The notes below the pieces were generated by a model. It saw only the letters and a list, made by a program, of their open reading frames with translations. It searched no databases and was not told the origin of the DNA. A DNA stretch of 64,000 nucleotides, from positions 1 through 64,000 of the forward strand of contig CAUDCW010000012.1 of assembly GCA_958448165.1 (NCBI GenBank), written 5' to 3'. Within the stretch, counting starts at the first letter, position 1, and each line of letters opens with the position of its first letter. The translations under genes and the position numbers were made by a program. The stretch comes from an uncultured Oscillospiraceae bacterium. Lineage in GTDB: Bacteria > Bacillota > Clostridia > Oscillospirales > Acutalibacteraceae. Below are positions 1-8,060 of the stretch, one piece after another.

Positions 1-120
1 TCTTTCTACCGGCGAAGTTTTCTAATTTTGTAACACATCATTGACAAACCTACATAATTCAAAATTCGCCGAAATCCATTCATTTTACCAGTGAATTCAC
101 CCGTGAAAACGTGTTTTTTA

Positions 121-543
121 TTATGTACGGTGGTTTTTGCGGTAGGCAAGATAATCCTCAAGAATAATTGTCGCCGCAACACTGTCGATAACGCTCTTGC
201 GCTTTTTTCCTCGGGTGTCTGTAATATTCAGATAATTGTGCGCTGTTATCGTTGTGCCGCGTTCATCCTGCAAATCGCACTCAAGCCCTGTCTTTTCCGA
301 CAGGGCTTTTGCAAATTCCCTTGCTCTTTGCGCCGATTCTCCTTCGCTTCCGTCCATATTTTTCGGCAGACCCACAACTATCAGCTCGGCACGGCACTGC
401 TGTGCTTTATCGGCTATTTTATCCGCTAAAATATTCAGGTCACGCTCCTCAATCACGCACAGGGGAGAGGAGAGCAGCTCGGTTTTGTCGCACACTGCAA
501 GACCGGTTCTTGCAAGCCCCAGATCTACTGACATTATTATCAT
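121..543 (-). CDS. ruvX: RuvX/YqgF-family Holliday junction resolvase-like protein
   Basis: This 140-residue protein has the RNase H-like fold signature of the YqgF/RuvX family: an N-terminal strand with MSVDLGLARTGLAV (first catalytic Asp), a central IVVGLPKNMDGSEG segment, and a C-terminal KKRKSVIDSVAATIIL segment. The family is linked to pre-16S rRNA 5' end maturation and possibly to Holliday junction cleavage. The start was set at the ATG at 543 because AGGTGG lies 8 nt upstream; an in-frame GTG at 555 overlaps that ribosome binding site. It is the first gene of a minus-strand group with the DUF421 and PHP genes; the ends of the neighbours are 20-70 bp apart. Family assignment is secure; the exact substrate is not visible. 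Confidence 0.93.
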   Translation of the reverse strand: MIIMSVDLGLARTGLAVCDKTELLSSPLCVIEERDLNILADKIADKAQQCRAELIVVGLPKNMDGSEGESAQRAREFAKALSEKTGLECDLQDERGTTITAHNYLNITDTRGKKRKSVIDSVAATIILEDYLAYRKNHRT

Positions 544-564
544 TTGCAAATCCACCTCGCAAAA

Positions 565-1269
565 TTACTGGAATAAATCGTTTTTGTTTTCTGTTTTTTC
601 ATAGCCGTATGCGACAAGCTCTATACCGTCGCTTGCGGCGAAGAACACATCGGAATATTTGCCGTAGCCCAAGCGTTTAAGCTCCTTTTTAAGCCAGATT
701 TCGTCCTTGCCTGCGGCGTGCAGATTTTTATGCAGCACCTCGCCGTCTGATATCAGCGTCAAATAATATGCGGCTTTGTTAGGATGCAGATGAACGTCCT
801 CGGGGCATACGGGACGCTTGCCGGCTTTCGGCAGGAAAGAAATTCTGCCGTTGCTTTCAAATACGGCGGCTTCAATATCGTCAAGGTTAAAGTAACCGTT
901 GACACGGCACTGTATAAGAAATTCATTCAAATCAAGCTTTGCCTTTTTCAGGTTGTTTCTGTAAATCTTGCCGTTGCTCATCAGTATAAGCGATCGTCCA
1001 CCGAAAAAACGCCGTATCACCGCACATTTTGACGACGTTACGGAAATCAGCACCACCACGACCGAGTATATCACCATTGCAGTCAGCGGTTTCAGCAAAT
1101 CGTCCTCAAGCGAGGTCGCCATCTCGGCAGCGATTGAGCCGATGGTTATTCCGTTGATATAATCAAACATTGTAAGCTGTGACATCTGGCGGTTGCCCAT
1201 AAGCTTTGTCAGCAAAAAAAGCGCGGCAAGCGAGGCAAGAGAGGAAAATGCAACATTAATTAATTCCAT
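565..1269 (-). CDS. DUF421 (YetF-like) membrane protein
   Basis: About 234 residues. The first third is hydrophobic with roughly three membrane segments (residues about 5-22, 35-55 and 60-80). A soluble C-terminal domain follows with the family's NGKIYRNNLKKAKLDLNEFL and YFNLDDIEAAVFESNGRISF segments. This is the layout of the YetF/DUF421 family, whose function is unknown; members are common in spore formers. The ATG at 1269 is preferred over the upstream GTG at 1278 because GGGTG sits 7 nt before it. It lies 21 bp upstream of ruvX and is probably cotranscribed. The C-terminal domain is likely cytoplasmic. Confidence 0.88.
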   Translation of the reverse strand: MELINVAFSSLASLAALFLLTKLMGNRQMSQLTMFDYINGITIGSIAAEMATSLEDDLLKPLTAMVIYSVVVVLISVTSSKCAVIRRFFGGRSLILMSNGKIYRNNLKKAKLDLNEFLIQCRVNGYFNLDDIEAAVFESNGRISFLPKAGKRPVCPEDVHLHPNKAAYYLTLISDGEVLHKNLHAAGKDEIWLKKELKRLGYGKYSDVFFAASDGIELVAYGYEKTENKNDLFQ

Positions 1270-1335
1270 AATATTCACCCGTATTCATTATTTGACAGTA
1301 GGGTGAAAATATGCACGCATAACTGAAATTGCCTG

Positions 1336-2175
1336 TTATTTTATCGGCAGTAAATGCGGCTGTCTGTTTTTGAACACGGTGATTTCTCCGTAGCCGATAT
1401 AACGCAGAATATCGATTGCGCCGTCAATTCCCTTTGCAAGGTCTGCGGTTTTGTGTGCGTCACTGCCAAGGGTTACATATTTGCCGCCAAGCTCCCTGAA
1501 GCGCTTTAAAAATTGAACATCACGGCAGCTGCCGACTGTTTCAAGCGACAGAGCGTCGTTGCGGCAGGTGTTGAATTCAAGAGCCTTGCCCTTTTCTGCA
1601 AGAAGAGCCAGAAGCGTGTCTATCTCGTTTTTATAGTCCGACAAATCAACGCTGATTCTGCTTTTGTCGCATATATAACGCATTGGATAGGTGATGTGGG
1701 CGAGTGAGTCAAAATTGCCCCACTGTACGCACTCGGTAAGCTCAATAAAATATTTTTTCAAAAGCTCCGGTATGTCTTCGCTTTTATAATCAAGCCAGAA
1801 AAAGTCGCCCATATCCCTGAGGTTGTGCATTGAGCAAAGCACAAAGTCATAGTCCGTCAGCGACAAGACCTCGTTTGTCGCCTTGATATCGTGCAGCGGC
1901 TCGCCAAGCTCAATGCCGCATAAAAGCTCGGTTTTTCCTTTTGTTATTGACTGCTGCTGCCTTGTGTCGCTCACCGACTGCGGCAAAAGCTTTTTTAAAT
2001 CGCCGAATTCCTCGTCCGGCTCAAAATAAAACGCCGCTTCAAAATGGTCGGTTATCGTCAGATAATCAAGACCGATTTCGTTTGCACGCTCAAGCATTTC
2101 GGCAACGCTGTTTTCGGCGTCGAACGAGTTATTGCTGTGTGTGTGGCTGTCGGCAATAAGTTGATTTTTTATCAT
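1336..2175 (-). CDS. PHP-domain phosphatase, histidinol-phosphatase (HisJ/HisK) family
   Basis: The 279-residue protein begins with DSHTHSNNSF, the metal-binding HxH motif of PHP phosphoesterases. It continues with LTITDHFE, a mid-protein GIELGEP (metal Glu), CSMHNL, and a C-terminal LGSDAH motif. These match the three-metal centre of histidinol-phosphatase HisJ/HisK enzymes, which hydrolyse L-histidinol phosphate in histidine synthesis. No other his gene is nearby, so the substrate may be a different phosphoester. The start has GGGAGC 6 nt upstream. Two further PHP domains occur in the window, in the YcdX-like protein at 17.6 kb and at the N-terminus of dnaE. Confidence 0.87.
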   Translation of the reverse strand: MIKNQLIADSHTHSNNSFDAENSVAEMLERANEIGLDYLTITDHFEAAFYFEPDEEFGDLKKLLPQSVSDTRQQQSITKGKTELLCGIELGEPLHDIKATNEVLSLTDYDFVLCSMHNLRDMGDFFWLDYKSEDIPELLKKYFIELTECVQWGNFDSLAHITYPMRYICDKSRISVDLSDYKNEIDTLLALLAEKGKALEFNTCRNDALSLETVGSCRDVQFLKRFRELGGKYVTLGSDAHKTADLAKGIDGAIDILRYIGYGEITVFKNRQPHLLPIK

Positions 2176-2215
2176 AAAATTGCTCCCGATATGTGCGGCT
2201 GTGCCGCAAAGTAAA

Positions 2216-2278
2216 GAGTTAAGAGTGGAGAGTGGAGAGTTCGTAATTCAGAATGCATAATGCATAATGCATAATTGT
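2216..2278 (+). repeat. Left heptad array of the 2.2-2.5 kb intergenic element
   Basis: Nine 7-bp units run in unbroken phase from 2216: GAGTTAA, GAGTGGA twice, GAGTTCG, TAATTCA, GAATGCA, TAATGCA twice, TAATTGT. An inverted array of the same kind lies at 2458-2478 (read on the minus strand as AGTGGAG/AGTGAAG). The two arrays bracket palindromic modules and occupy most of the 470-bp gap between the PHP gene and the ACT gene, which holds no coding sequence. Confidence 0.75.
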
Positions 2279-2330
2279 TGTTGTCGCAGCTGCGCTGCTC
2301 TTTGAATTAAGAATTTACTCGCAACAAGGC
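2279..2330 (+). repeat. GTCGC-stem module (partial copy)
   Basis: The segment TTGTCGCAGCTGCGCTGC followed by TCTTTGAATTAAGAA aligns with the left half of the palindromic element at 25938-26022 and more loosely with 42092-42120. It contains the local palindrome GCAGCTGC. It sits immediately after the heptad array, as do the related copies at 25.9 and 42.1 kb. Confidence 0.6.
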
Positions 2331-2338
2331 TGTATGTT

Positions 2339-2455
2339 CGTAGGGAACGGTCTTGACCGTTCCGGGATAGATGCAAATACTACGATTTTTAGCAAAATTA
2401 GAATAGATATTACATCCATATGAGCGAACCGGAACAGGCAAGCCAGTTCCCTACG
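2339..2455. repeat. 117-bp inverted-repeat element with GTAGGGAAC ends
   Basis: The left end reads CGTAGGGAAC and contains the palindrome GGAACGGTC-TT-GACCGTTCC at 2344-2363. The right end (2429-2455), read on the minus strand, is CGTAGGGAACTGGCTTGCC followed by TGTTCCGG, so the two ends are diverged inverted copies, each nearly self-palindromic. A single related palindrome is at 49820-49839. No ORF lies inside. This is a REP/MITE-like element with no transposase nearby. Confidence 0.65.
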
Positions 2456-2457
2456 AT

Positions 2458-2478
2458 CTCCACTCTTCACTCTAATAA
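2458..2478 (-). repeat. Right (inverted) heptad array of the 2.2-2.5 kb element
   Basis: On the plus strand the units are CTCCACT, CTTCACT and CTAATAA, which on the minus strand read AGTGGAG, AGTGAAG and TTATTAG. They mirror the left array at 2216. Confidence 0.6.
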
Positions 2479-2585
2479 ATTATATCCTCAACCTGCATCT
2501 TTTTCAAGAAATTTCTAATGTTTATGCAGTTTTCTTTGTTATTATACAAGAATTTTTACTTATTTGACAAAATCCTGTGCCGCTA

Positions 2586-2614
2586 TTGACAGTCAGGGCG
2601 AAAAATAAGATAAT
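2586..2614 (+). promoter_or_regulatory. Sigma-A promoter for the ACT/UPF0210 genes
   Basis: TTGACA (2586-2591) and GATAAT (2609-2614) are separated by 17 bp. The first start codon follows 33 bp after the -10 box, with AGGAGG at 2634-2639. Confidence 0.75.
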
Positions 2615-2646
2615 AAGATGTAAAACTATTTTCAGGAGGACTAATT

Positions 2647-2916
2647 ATGCGTGCGTTTATTACTGTTATCGGCAAGGATACTGTCGGAATTCTTGCAAAG
2701 GTGTCAAGTGCCTGCGCTGAGTATGGCATAAATATTCAGGAGGTAACACAGTCTGTTTTGCAGGATATGTTTGCAATGATTATGCTTGTAGATATTGATA
2801 AATCAAGCGTTCCGTTTGACAAGCTTTCAAACAGCCTTACAGAGCTTGGCGACGAGATGGGACTTAAGATTCACATTATGCACGAGGATATCTTCAACTC
2901 AATGCACAGGATTTAA
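2647..2916 (+). CDS. ACT domain-containing protein (UPF0237 family)
   Basis: The 89-residue protein is a single ACT domain: MRAFITVIGKDTVGILAKVSSACAEYGINI is the beta-alpha-beta opening, and IMLVDIDKSS with MGLKIHIMHEDIF forms the remainder. ACT domains bind small ligands, commonly amino acids, and mediate allostery. Free-standing members of this family regularly precede a UPF0210 protein, as here 18 bp downstream, so the two are probably one functional unit. AGGAGG lies 7 nt before the ATG. The ligand is unknown. Confidence 0.92.
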   Translation: MRAFITVIGKDTVGILAKVSSACAEYGINIQEVTQSVLQDMFAMIMLVDIDKSSVPFDKLSNSLTELGDEMGLKIHIMHEDIFNSMHRI

Positions 2917-2934
2917 TTTTGGAGGCATTTTCAT

Positions 2935-4293
2935 ATGATTAATACACATGATATACTTGAAACCATCAATATGATCGACAATGAAAACCTTGACGTAAGA
3001 ACAATTACAATGGGTATTTCACTGCTCGAGTGTGTTGATGAAAACATTGACAAGGCTTGCGACAAGGTTTACGACAAAATCTGCCGCTACGCCAAGGATC
3101 TTGTAAAAACAGGTGAGGATATTTCAAAGGAATACGGCATTCCGATTATTCACAAGCGTATTTCCGTCACCCCGATTGCTATGCTTGCGGCTGCCTGTCC
3201 GTCAAGCGATCCCGTCAAGTTTGCATATGCGCTTGAAAGAGCCGCTCAGACAGTCGGCGTGAACTTTATCGGCGGCTACTCGGCTCTCGTTCAGAAGGGC
3301 TTTGCAAGCGGTGATTACGGCCTTATCGAGAGTATTCCCCGTGCTCTTGCCGAAACCGAGCACGTCTGCTCGTCAGTCAATATCGGCAGCACAAAGGCAG
3401 GCATCAATATGGACGCCGTAGCCAAAATGGGCAGAGTTATCAAACAGACCGCCGAGCTTACAAAGGACAGAGAGTGCATCGGCGCCGCAAAGCTTGTTGT
3501 TTTCTGCAATGCGCCCGAGGACAACCCGTTTATGGCAGGCGCTTTTCACGGTCCGGGTGAGCCTGACTGCGAAATCAATGTCGGCGTTTCGGGTCCGGGC
3601 GTTGTCCGTTCTGTGCTGTCAAAATGCGGCGACTGCGATATCACCGAGGTTGCAAACCTCATAAAAAAGACTGCGTTCAAGATAACAAGAACAGGTCAGC
3701 TTGTCGCTCAGGAGGCTTCAAAGCGCCTTTGCGTGCCGTTCGGCATTGTCGATTTGTCGCTTGCTCCGACGCCTGCCGTCGGCGACAGCGTTGCGCATAT
3801 TCTTGAAGAAATGGGTCTTGAGCAGTGCGGAGCTCACGGCACAACGGCGGCACTTGCTCTGCTTAATGATGCGGTTAAGAAGGGCGGCGTTATGGCGTCG
3901 TCACACGTCGGCGGACTTTCGGGCGCATTTATACCCGTTACAGAGGATGCCGGTATGATTGCGGCGGCAAAAAGCGGCTGTCTGACTCTTACAAAGCTTG
4001 AGGCTATGACTGCGGTTTGCTCTGTAGGTCTTGATATGATAAATATTCCGGGCGATACAACCGCAGAGGTTATCTCGGCTATCATAGCCGACGAGGCGGC
4101 AATCGGTATGGTCAACTCCAAGACAACGGCTGTCAGGGTTATCCCTGCAATCGGCAAAAAAGCAGGCGATTGGCTTGAGTTCGGCGGTCTTCTGGGCGGC
4201 GGACCGGTTATGGAGCTTAACACTGCTTCTCCTGCAAAGTTCATTTCAAGAGGCGGCAGAATACCCGCACCGCTTCAGAGTCTGAAGAACTGA
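2935..4293 (+). CDS. UPF0210 (PFL family, DUF711) protein
   Basis: The 452-residue sequence matches the UPF0210/DUF711 family over its full length, with the typical start INTHDILETINMI, the glycine-rich FIGGYSALVQKGF, the segment VNIGSTKAGINMDAV, GAFHGPGEPDCEINVGVSGPG in the middle, and GGRIPAPL at the C-terminus. The fold resembles glycyl-radical (PFL-like) enzymes, but no glycyl-radical RVxG loop is evident and the function is unknown. It follows the ACT protein gene in the same transcript with a GGAGG ribosome binding site. Confidence 0.92.
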   Translation: MINTHDILETINMIDNENLDVRTITMGISLLECVDENIDKACDKVYDKICRYAKDLVKTGEDISKEYGIPIIHKRISVTPIAMLAAACPSSDPVKFAYALERAAQTVGVNFIGGYSALVQKGFASGDYGLIESIPRALAETEHVCSSVNIGSTKAGINMDAVAKMGRVIKQTAELTKDRECIGAAKLVVFCNAPEDNPFMAGAFHGPGEPDCEINVGVSGPGVVRSVLSKCGDCDITEVANLIKKTAFKITRTGQLVAQEASKRLCVPFGIVDLSLAPTPAVGDSVAHILEEMGLEQCGAHGTTAALALLNDAVKKGGVMASSHVGGLSGAFIPVTEDAGMIAAAKSGCLTLTKLEAMTAVCSVGLDMINIPGDTTAEVISAIIADEAAIGMVNSKTTAVRVIPAIGKKAGDWLEFGGLLGGGPVMELNTASPAKFISRGGRIPAPLQSLKN

Positions 4294-4387
4294 GTTTGAA
4301 TGTTACAAACCTTGTGATAATATACATTCGGATTTGTAATATGTAAATAAAATTCGAAAAAAATTTTAAGATATGCTTAATTTTATC

Positions 4388-4416
4388 TTGAAAAAACGAA
4401 CCGTGAGTGCTATAAT
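4388..4416 (+). promoter_or_regulatory. Promoter of the V/A-ATPase operon
   Basis: TTGAAA (4388-4393) and TATAAT (4411-4416) have a 17-bp spacer. The predicted start near 4423 leaves a leader of about 145 nt before the first gene, which contains a palindrome and a terminator-like hairpin. Confidence 0.78.
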
Positions 4417-4436
4417 AGCGACAACGCAGAACACAT

Positions 4437-4454
4437 ATACATATTAATATGTAT
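4437..4454. promoter_or_regulatory. 18-bp perfect palindrome in the ATPase leader
   Basis: ATACATATTAATATGTAT is a perfect palindrome starting about 14 nt after the predicted transcription start. It could be an operator for a dimeric regulator or simply an AT-rich RNA hairpin; no regulator family can be assigned. Confidence 0.5.
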
Positions 4455-4513
4455 GCTTTTGAATATGTAATGGTTTTTGCTATTGTTATTGTTTACTTTA
4501 CGTTTCAACGACG

Positions 4514-4547
4514 AAATGCGAGGGCTGTGTTCCTCGCATTTATTTTT
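4514..4547 (+). terminator. Terminator-like hairpin in the ATPase leader (possible attenuator)
   Basis: AAATGCGAGG (4514-4523) pairs perfectly with CCTCGCATTT (4532-4541) across an 8-nt loop and is followed by ATTTTTA. It sits between the promoter and the first gene (ATG 4570), so full termination here would silence the operon; conditional read-through is the natural inference. No competing anti-terminator was identified. Confidence 0.55.
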
Positions 4548-4569
4548 AATCCCGTACGGAGGTGTTCAT

Positions 4570-4881
4570 ATGGAGGATATGCTCGCAAAGATTGTTGAAA
4601 TGGACGAAAAAGCGCGTGAGCTGACTGAAGAGGCTAATCAGGAAAAGGTCAGTTCCGAGGCTGACATAGCCAAGGCTAAGGAGGACGTTTACAACAACTA
4701 TATTGAAAAAGCAAGAAAGCGTATCGCCAAAAACGAAATTACGGAACGCAAGGCGGCGGACGAAAAGCTAAAGAAATCACAGCAGGAGCAGAAAGCGGCT
4801 CTTGAAAGGCTTGAAAAGAACTTTTCTGAAAATTGTGACAAGTGGGTTGACTCTATTGTCAGTGCGGTGATTGAGTCTTAA
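4570..4881 (+). CDS. V/A-type ATPase peripheral-stalk subunit G/H
   Basis: The 103-residue protein is almost entirely a charged coiled coil, rich in Lys, Glu and Ala heptads (KARELTEEANQEK through LKKSQQEQKAALERLEKNF), as expected for the stalk subunit that pairs with subunit E. The reading frame is open further upstream to 4477, but GGAGGTG lies 5 nt before the ATG at 4570 and the upstream part overlaps the hairpin, so 4570 is the start. It is the first gene of the nine-gene ATPase operon. Sequence alone gives only a coiled coil; its place in the operon makes the assignment. Confidence 0.8.
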   Translation: MEDMLAKIVEMDEKARELTEEANQEKVSSEADIAKAKEDVYNNYIEKARKRIAKNEITERKAADEKLKKSQQEQKAALERLEKNFSENCDKWVDSIVSAVIES

Positions 4882-4921
4882 TATGCCTTAACCGTTATTT
4901 TTTCAGAAAGGAGTCTGAACG

Positions 4922-5965
4922 ATGGTACTCACGAAGTACGCCGCAAACGCCATAATTGCCAAGGCAAGGGCAAAATACGGCAGGCGGCTAAAAGAAAAGG
5001 ACTATCAGACGCTTATAGGATGCTCAAGCGTCGGCGAGGTTATGGCTTACCTTAAGACGCACACGCACTATTCAAAGGTGCTTAACAATATGAGTGAACG
5101 TGATGTTCACAGAGGACAGCTTGAAGCGGTGCTAAGGCAGGAGCTTATTCAGGATTTTGCCTCTTTGTCACATTATGAAATAGCAACCGGCGAGGCATTT
5201 TCGCAGTATCTGATAAACAAGACCGAGGCTGAACAGCTTTCTCACTTTGTTATGCTGTTAAGCTCCGGCAATACCGAAAGATATGTTTTTGATTTGCCTT
5301 CGCACCTTGAGGCGCACACAAAGATTGACCTGAAGGCGCTTGCAAAAGCAAGAAATTATTCCGAGCTGCTTGCGGCTGTGGAAAAAACAAAATACAAAAA
5401 GCTGCTTGAGCCTTTCAGACCCGTCGGCGACGGCGAGCTTGATGTGCCGGCGATTGAAAATGCTCTTTACTCCGATATGTATGACAATCTTTTTGAAATT
5501 ATCAACAATCATACAAAGGGGCAGGAGAAAAAGGCTCTTTCAGAGCTTTTTACAACGCACATTGACCTCAGCAATTTCGTCAGGGTGTTAAGACTTCAGA
5601 AGTATTATCACCTGAAGCCGGACGAGATAAGAAAGCAGCTTTTGCCTCACGGTTCGGTCAGAGAGCCTGTATTGCGTGAGATGTGCAACGCAGCATCGCC
5701 GAAGGAGCTTTTTGCGGTGGCTGCTCACTCAAGCATCGGTAAGCGCATTGCAAAAATGGAATACAACTATGCCGGTGAAATCGACAGGCGAGGCGATTAT
5801 AACTATACAAAGCGGCAGATACGGTTTTCAACCGTGCCTACAGTCGTGATGATGAGCTATTTTAGCCTTGCACAAACAGAGCTTACCAACATAATCAACA
5901 TTATCGAGGGTGTACGATATAAAGTTGACCCGGATACAATAAAAAAACTTTTGATATATCAATAA
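4922..5965 (+). CDS. ntpC: V/A-type ATP synthase subunit C
   Basis: The 347-residue protein is the all-helical C (d-like) subunit that links the central rotor stalk to the membrane c-ring. Typical features are the N-terminal TKYAANAIIAKARAKYGRRL, three similar helical domains, an internal NFVRVLRLQKYYH, and a C-terminal YFSLAQTELTNIINIIEGVRYKV close to the end, which is characteristic of the family. It starts 40 bp after the G/H gene with AAAGGAG upstream and is 17 bp before subunit I. Confidence 0.9.
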   Translation: MVLTKYAANAIIAKARAKYGRRLKEKDYQTLIGCSSVGEVMAYLKTHTHYSKVLNNMSERDVHRGQLEAVLRQELIQDFASLSHYEIATGEAFSQYLINKTEAEQLSHFVMLLSSGNTERYVFDLPSHLEAHTKIDLKALAKARNYSELLAAVEKTKYKKLLEPFRPVGDGELDVPAIENALYSDMYDNLFEIINNHTKGQEKKALSELFTTHIDLSNFVRVLRLQKYYHLKPDEIRKQLLPHGSVREPVLREMCNAASPKELFAVAAHSSIGKRIAKMEYNYAGEIDRRGDYNYTKRQIRFSTVPTVVMMSYFSLAQTELTNIINIIEGVRYKVDPDTIKKLLIYQ

Positions 5966-5982
5966 TTTAAGGAGGTACCCTG

Positions 5983-7914
5983 ATGGCTGTTTCTCCAATT
6001 AAATCAATTGGTATTATCGGTCTGAGGTCGGAGCTTGACAAGGTTATCAACATATGCGGCAGGTCCGGAGAATTTCAACCGGACGACCCGTTGAACTTTT
6101 ATTCCGACACAAGGGGCTTTATGCCTGTCACTGACAAAAACCCTTACTCTGAGCCGCTTTCGGATTTTACCGAAACGCTGAATTTAGCCGGTATAAAGCC
6201 GGATATCATAGATGTCAGGGATGTTATCGACAGCAACGAACAGGTTCTGGACAGGATTGAAGCCATGAACCGTGAGCTTGAAAGGCTCATTGCCACACGG
6301 GCTGATTTGAACCAAAGGATTGATCAATGCAAGCGCAGCATTGAAGAAACATCGCATTTTGCCGGAATGGATATGGATTTTGACAAGATTTTTTCCTGCG
6401 AATTCATAAAGGCAAATTTCGGCAGACTGCCGCGTGACAGCTACCAAAAGCTTGAAAACTACAAGGATGACCCGTATATCTCGTTCTTTATATGCACAGA
6501 GGACGAAACGCATTACTGGGGTGTTTATGTTACCCCGATAGATAAAAGCGAAGATATCGACAGGATTTTTTCGGGTCTGTATTTTGAACATTGCGATGTC
6601 GAGGGCTTCCACGGAACGCCCGAAAAAAGCCTTGAAATTCTGCAGTCGCATCTCAATGCTCTGCTTGAAGAACTTGACGTTGCCGACAGCAAGCTTGAAA
6701 GCTATTACAAATACAACAAAACCGATATCAACCGCTATTTCAGCAAGATTTCGGAGCTTGAGCTTTATTCGGACATCAAGAAAAACGCAATGTTTTATCA
6801 CAAAAGCTTCATCCTGGTCGGGTGGGTTCCCGCCGACTGTGCCGATGAGCTTGTGTCACAGCTTGAAGCTGTAGAAAGCATCGAGTGTTCGCTCACCGAC
6901 GGCAAGGATGAGCTTAAACATTCGCCGCCGATAAAGCTTAAAAACAACTTTTTCTCAAAGCCGTATGAGTTCTTTATTGATATGTACGGTTTGCCGTGTT
7001 ATAACGAGCCTGACCCGACGTTCTTTGTGTCGCTGAGCTTCACCATTCTGTTCGGCATAATGTTCGGTGATGTGGGACAGGGAATAATTCTTTCCATAGC
7101 AGGCTACCTGATGTGGAAGTTCAAACGGATGGACATCGGCAAGATATTGATGCCGTGCGGAGTGTCGGCAACGCTGTTCGGCTTTGTTTACGGCTCGGTG
7201 TTCGGATTTGAAGAGGCGCTTGACCCACTGTATCATGCGGTCGGAATGAGCGGCAAGCCTGTGCCGGTGCTTGAAAGTGCGACAATGCTCGTTGTCGTAG
7301 CCGCCGGAATAGGCGTTTTCCTTGTACTCTTTGCAATGTTTCTTAACGTGTTTTCATCGTTCAAGCGGCACGATTTCGGGCGGGCGATTTTCCACCCGAG
7401 CGGAATATGCGGCATTGTCTTTTATGCGGCGCTCGTGTCGGGAATGCTTTGCACGCTGTTCGGAATACCCGTTATGAATATATGGTACGTTCTCGGGCTT
7501 ATCGTTGTGCCGCTGATCCTTATTTATCTCGGCGAGCCGCTTTCAAAGCTTATTAACGGCGATAAAAACTGGAAGCCCGAAAAATGGGGCGAGTTTCTGG
7601 TGCAGAGCTTCTTTGAGCTGTTTGAAACACTTTTAAGCTATGTTACCAACACAATGTCTTATCTGCGTGTCGGCACATTCGTGCTTGTTCACGCCGGTAT
7701 GATGCTTGTGTTCTTCACACTTGCCGAGCTTCTGGGTGAACCGGGGTCTGTAGCGTATATCATTATGGTTGTGTTCGGCAACGCCTTTGTTATGGTGCTT
7801 GAGGCAACGCTTGTTACGATTCAGGTGTTAAGACTTGAATATTACGAGATGTTCAGCCGCTTCTATATCGGCGACGGCAGACCCTTCAAGCCCGTAAGAC
7901 TGAATAGAAAATAG
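5983..7914 (+). CDS. ntpI: V/A-type ATP synthase subunit I (membrane a subunit)
   Basis: The 643-residue protein has a large cytoplasmic N-terminal half with coiled coil (RIEAMNRELERLIATRADLNQRID) and a C-terminal half with about seven membrane helices beginning near residue 345 (FFVSLSFTILFGIMFGDVGQG). The conserved TM segment NTMSYLRVGTFVLVHAGM supplies the essential Arg of the ion half-channel, and LEATLVTIQVLRLEYYEMFSRFY closes the protein. It forms the stator channel next to the K ring and translocates H+ or Na+. The TAG stop is immediately followed by a small hairpin element, which separates it from ntpK. Confidence 0.93.
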   Translation: MAVSPIKSIGIIGLRSELDKVINICGRSGEFQPDDPLNFYSDTRGFMPVTDKNPYSEPLSDFTETLNLAGIKPDIIDVRDVIDSNEQVLDRIEAMNRELERLIATRADLNQRIDQCKRSIEETSHFAGMDMDFDKIFSCEFIKANFGRLPRDSYQKLENYKDDPYISFFICTEDETHYWGVYVTPIDKSEDIDRIFSGLYFEHCDVEGFHGTPEKSLEILQSHLNALLEELDVADSKLESYYKYNKTDINRYFSKISELELYSDIKKNAMFYHKSFILVGWVPADCADELVSQLEAVESIECSLTDGKDELKHSPPIKLKNNFFSKPYEFFIDMYGLPCYNEPDPTFFVSLSFTILFGIMFGDVGQGIILSIAGYLMWKFKRMDIGKILMPCGVSATLFGFVYGSVFGFEEALDPLYHAVGMSGKPVPVLESATMLVVVAAGIGVFLVLFAMFLNVFSSFKRHDFGRAIFHPSGICGIVFYAALVSGMLCTLFGIPVMNIWYVLGLIVVPLILIYLGEPLSKLINGDKNWKPEKWGEFLVQSFFELFETLLSYVTNTMSYLRVGTFVLVHAGMMLVFFTLAELLGEPGSVAYIIMVVFGNAFVMVLEATLVTIQVLRLEYYEMFSRFYIGDGRPFKPVRLNRK

Positions 7915-7915
7915 A

Positions 7916-7988
7916 GGAAACACTGAATAAATCACGCTGAAAGCTGTTTGCACATCTTGCTTGCATAAACGATTTAATCAGTGTTTCC
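7916..7988 (+). mobile_element. MITE-like hairpin element, copy A (73 bp, internally deleted)
   Basis: It begins GGAAACACTGAATAAATCACG and ends GATTTAATCAGTGTTTCC, an inverted pair, and shares AAAGCTGTTTGCACATCTTGC with copies B, C and D at 27973, 41889 and 48108. About 98 bp of the centre present in the longer copies is missing. It lies between ntpI and ntpK inside the ATPase operon and so is transcribed as a hairpin. No coding capacity. Confidence 0.8.
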
Positions 7989-8060
7989 ATAAAAATCAAG
8001 TCAATTCTTCCGCACTGCGGAGTTGAAATTTTATATTTATTGTTTCAGGAGGAATTTGTT

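Noticed and set aside
1..120. Possible gene or terminator at the left edge
   Set aside because: No open frame with a start signal, and the inverted match GGCGAA/TTCGCC (12-17 and 65-70) is short and far apart; nothing could be supported.
4477..4569. Upstream extension of the ATPase G/H subunit or a leader peptide
   Set aside because: The frame is open, but it runs through the leader hairpin, lacks a ribosome binding site, and the SD at 4558-4564 clearly serves the ATG at 4570.
6184..6801. 205-codon open frame on the minus strand
   Set aside because: It lies wholly antisense to ntpI, has no ribosome binding site and no recognisable protein family; it is a shadow of the coding strand.
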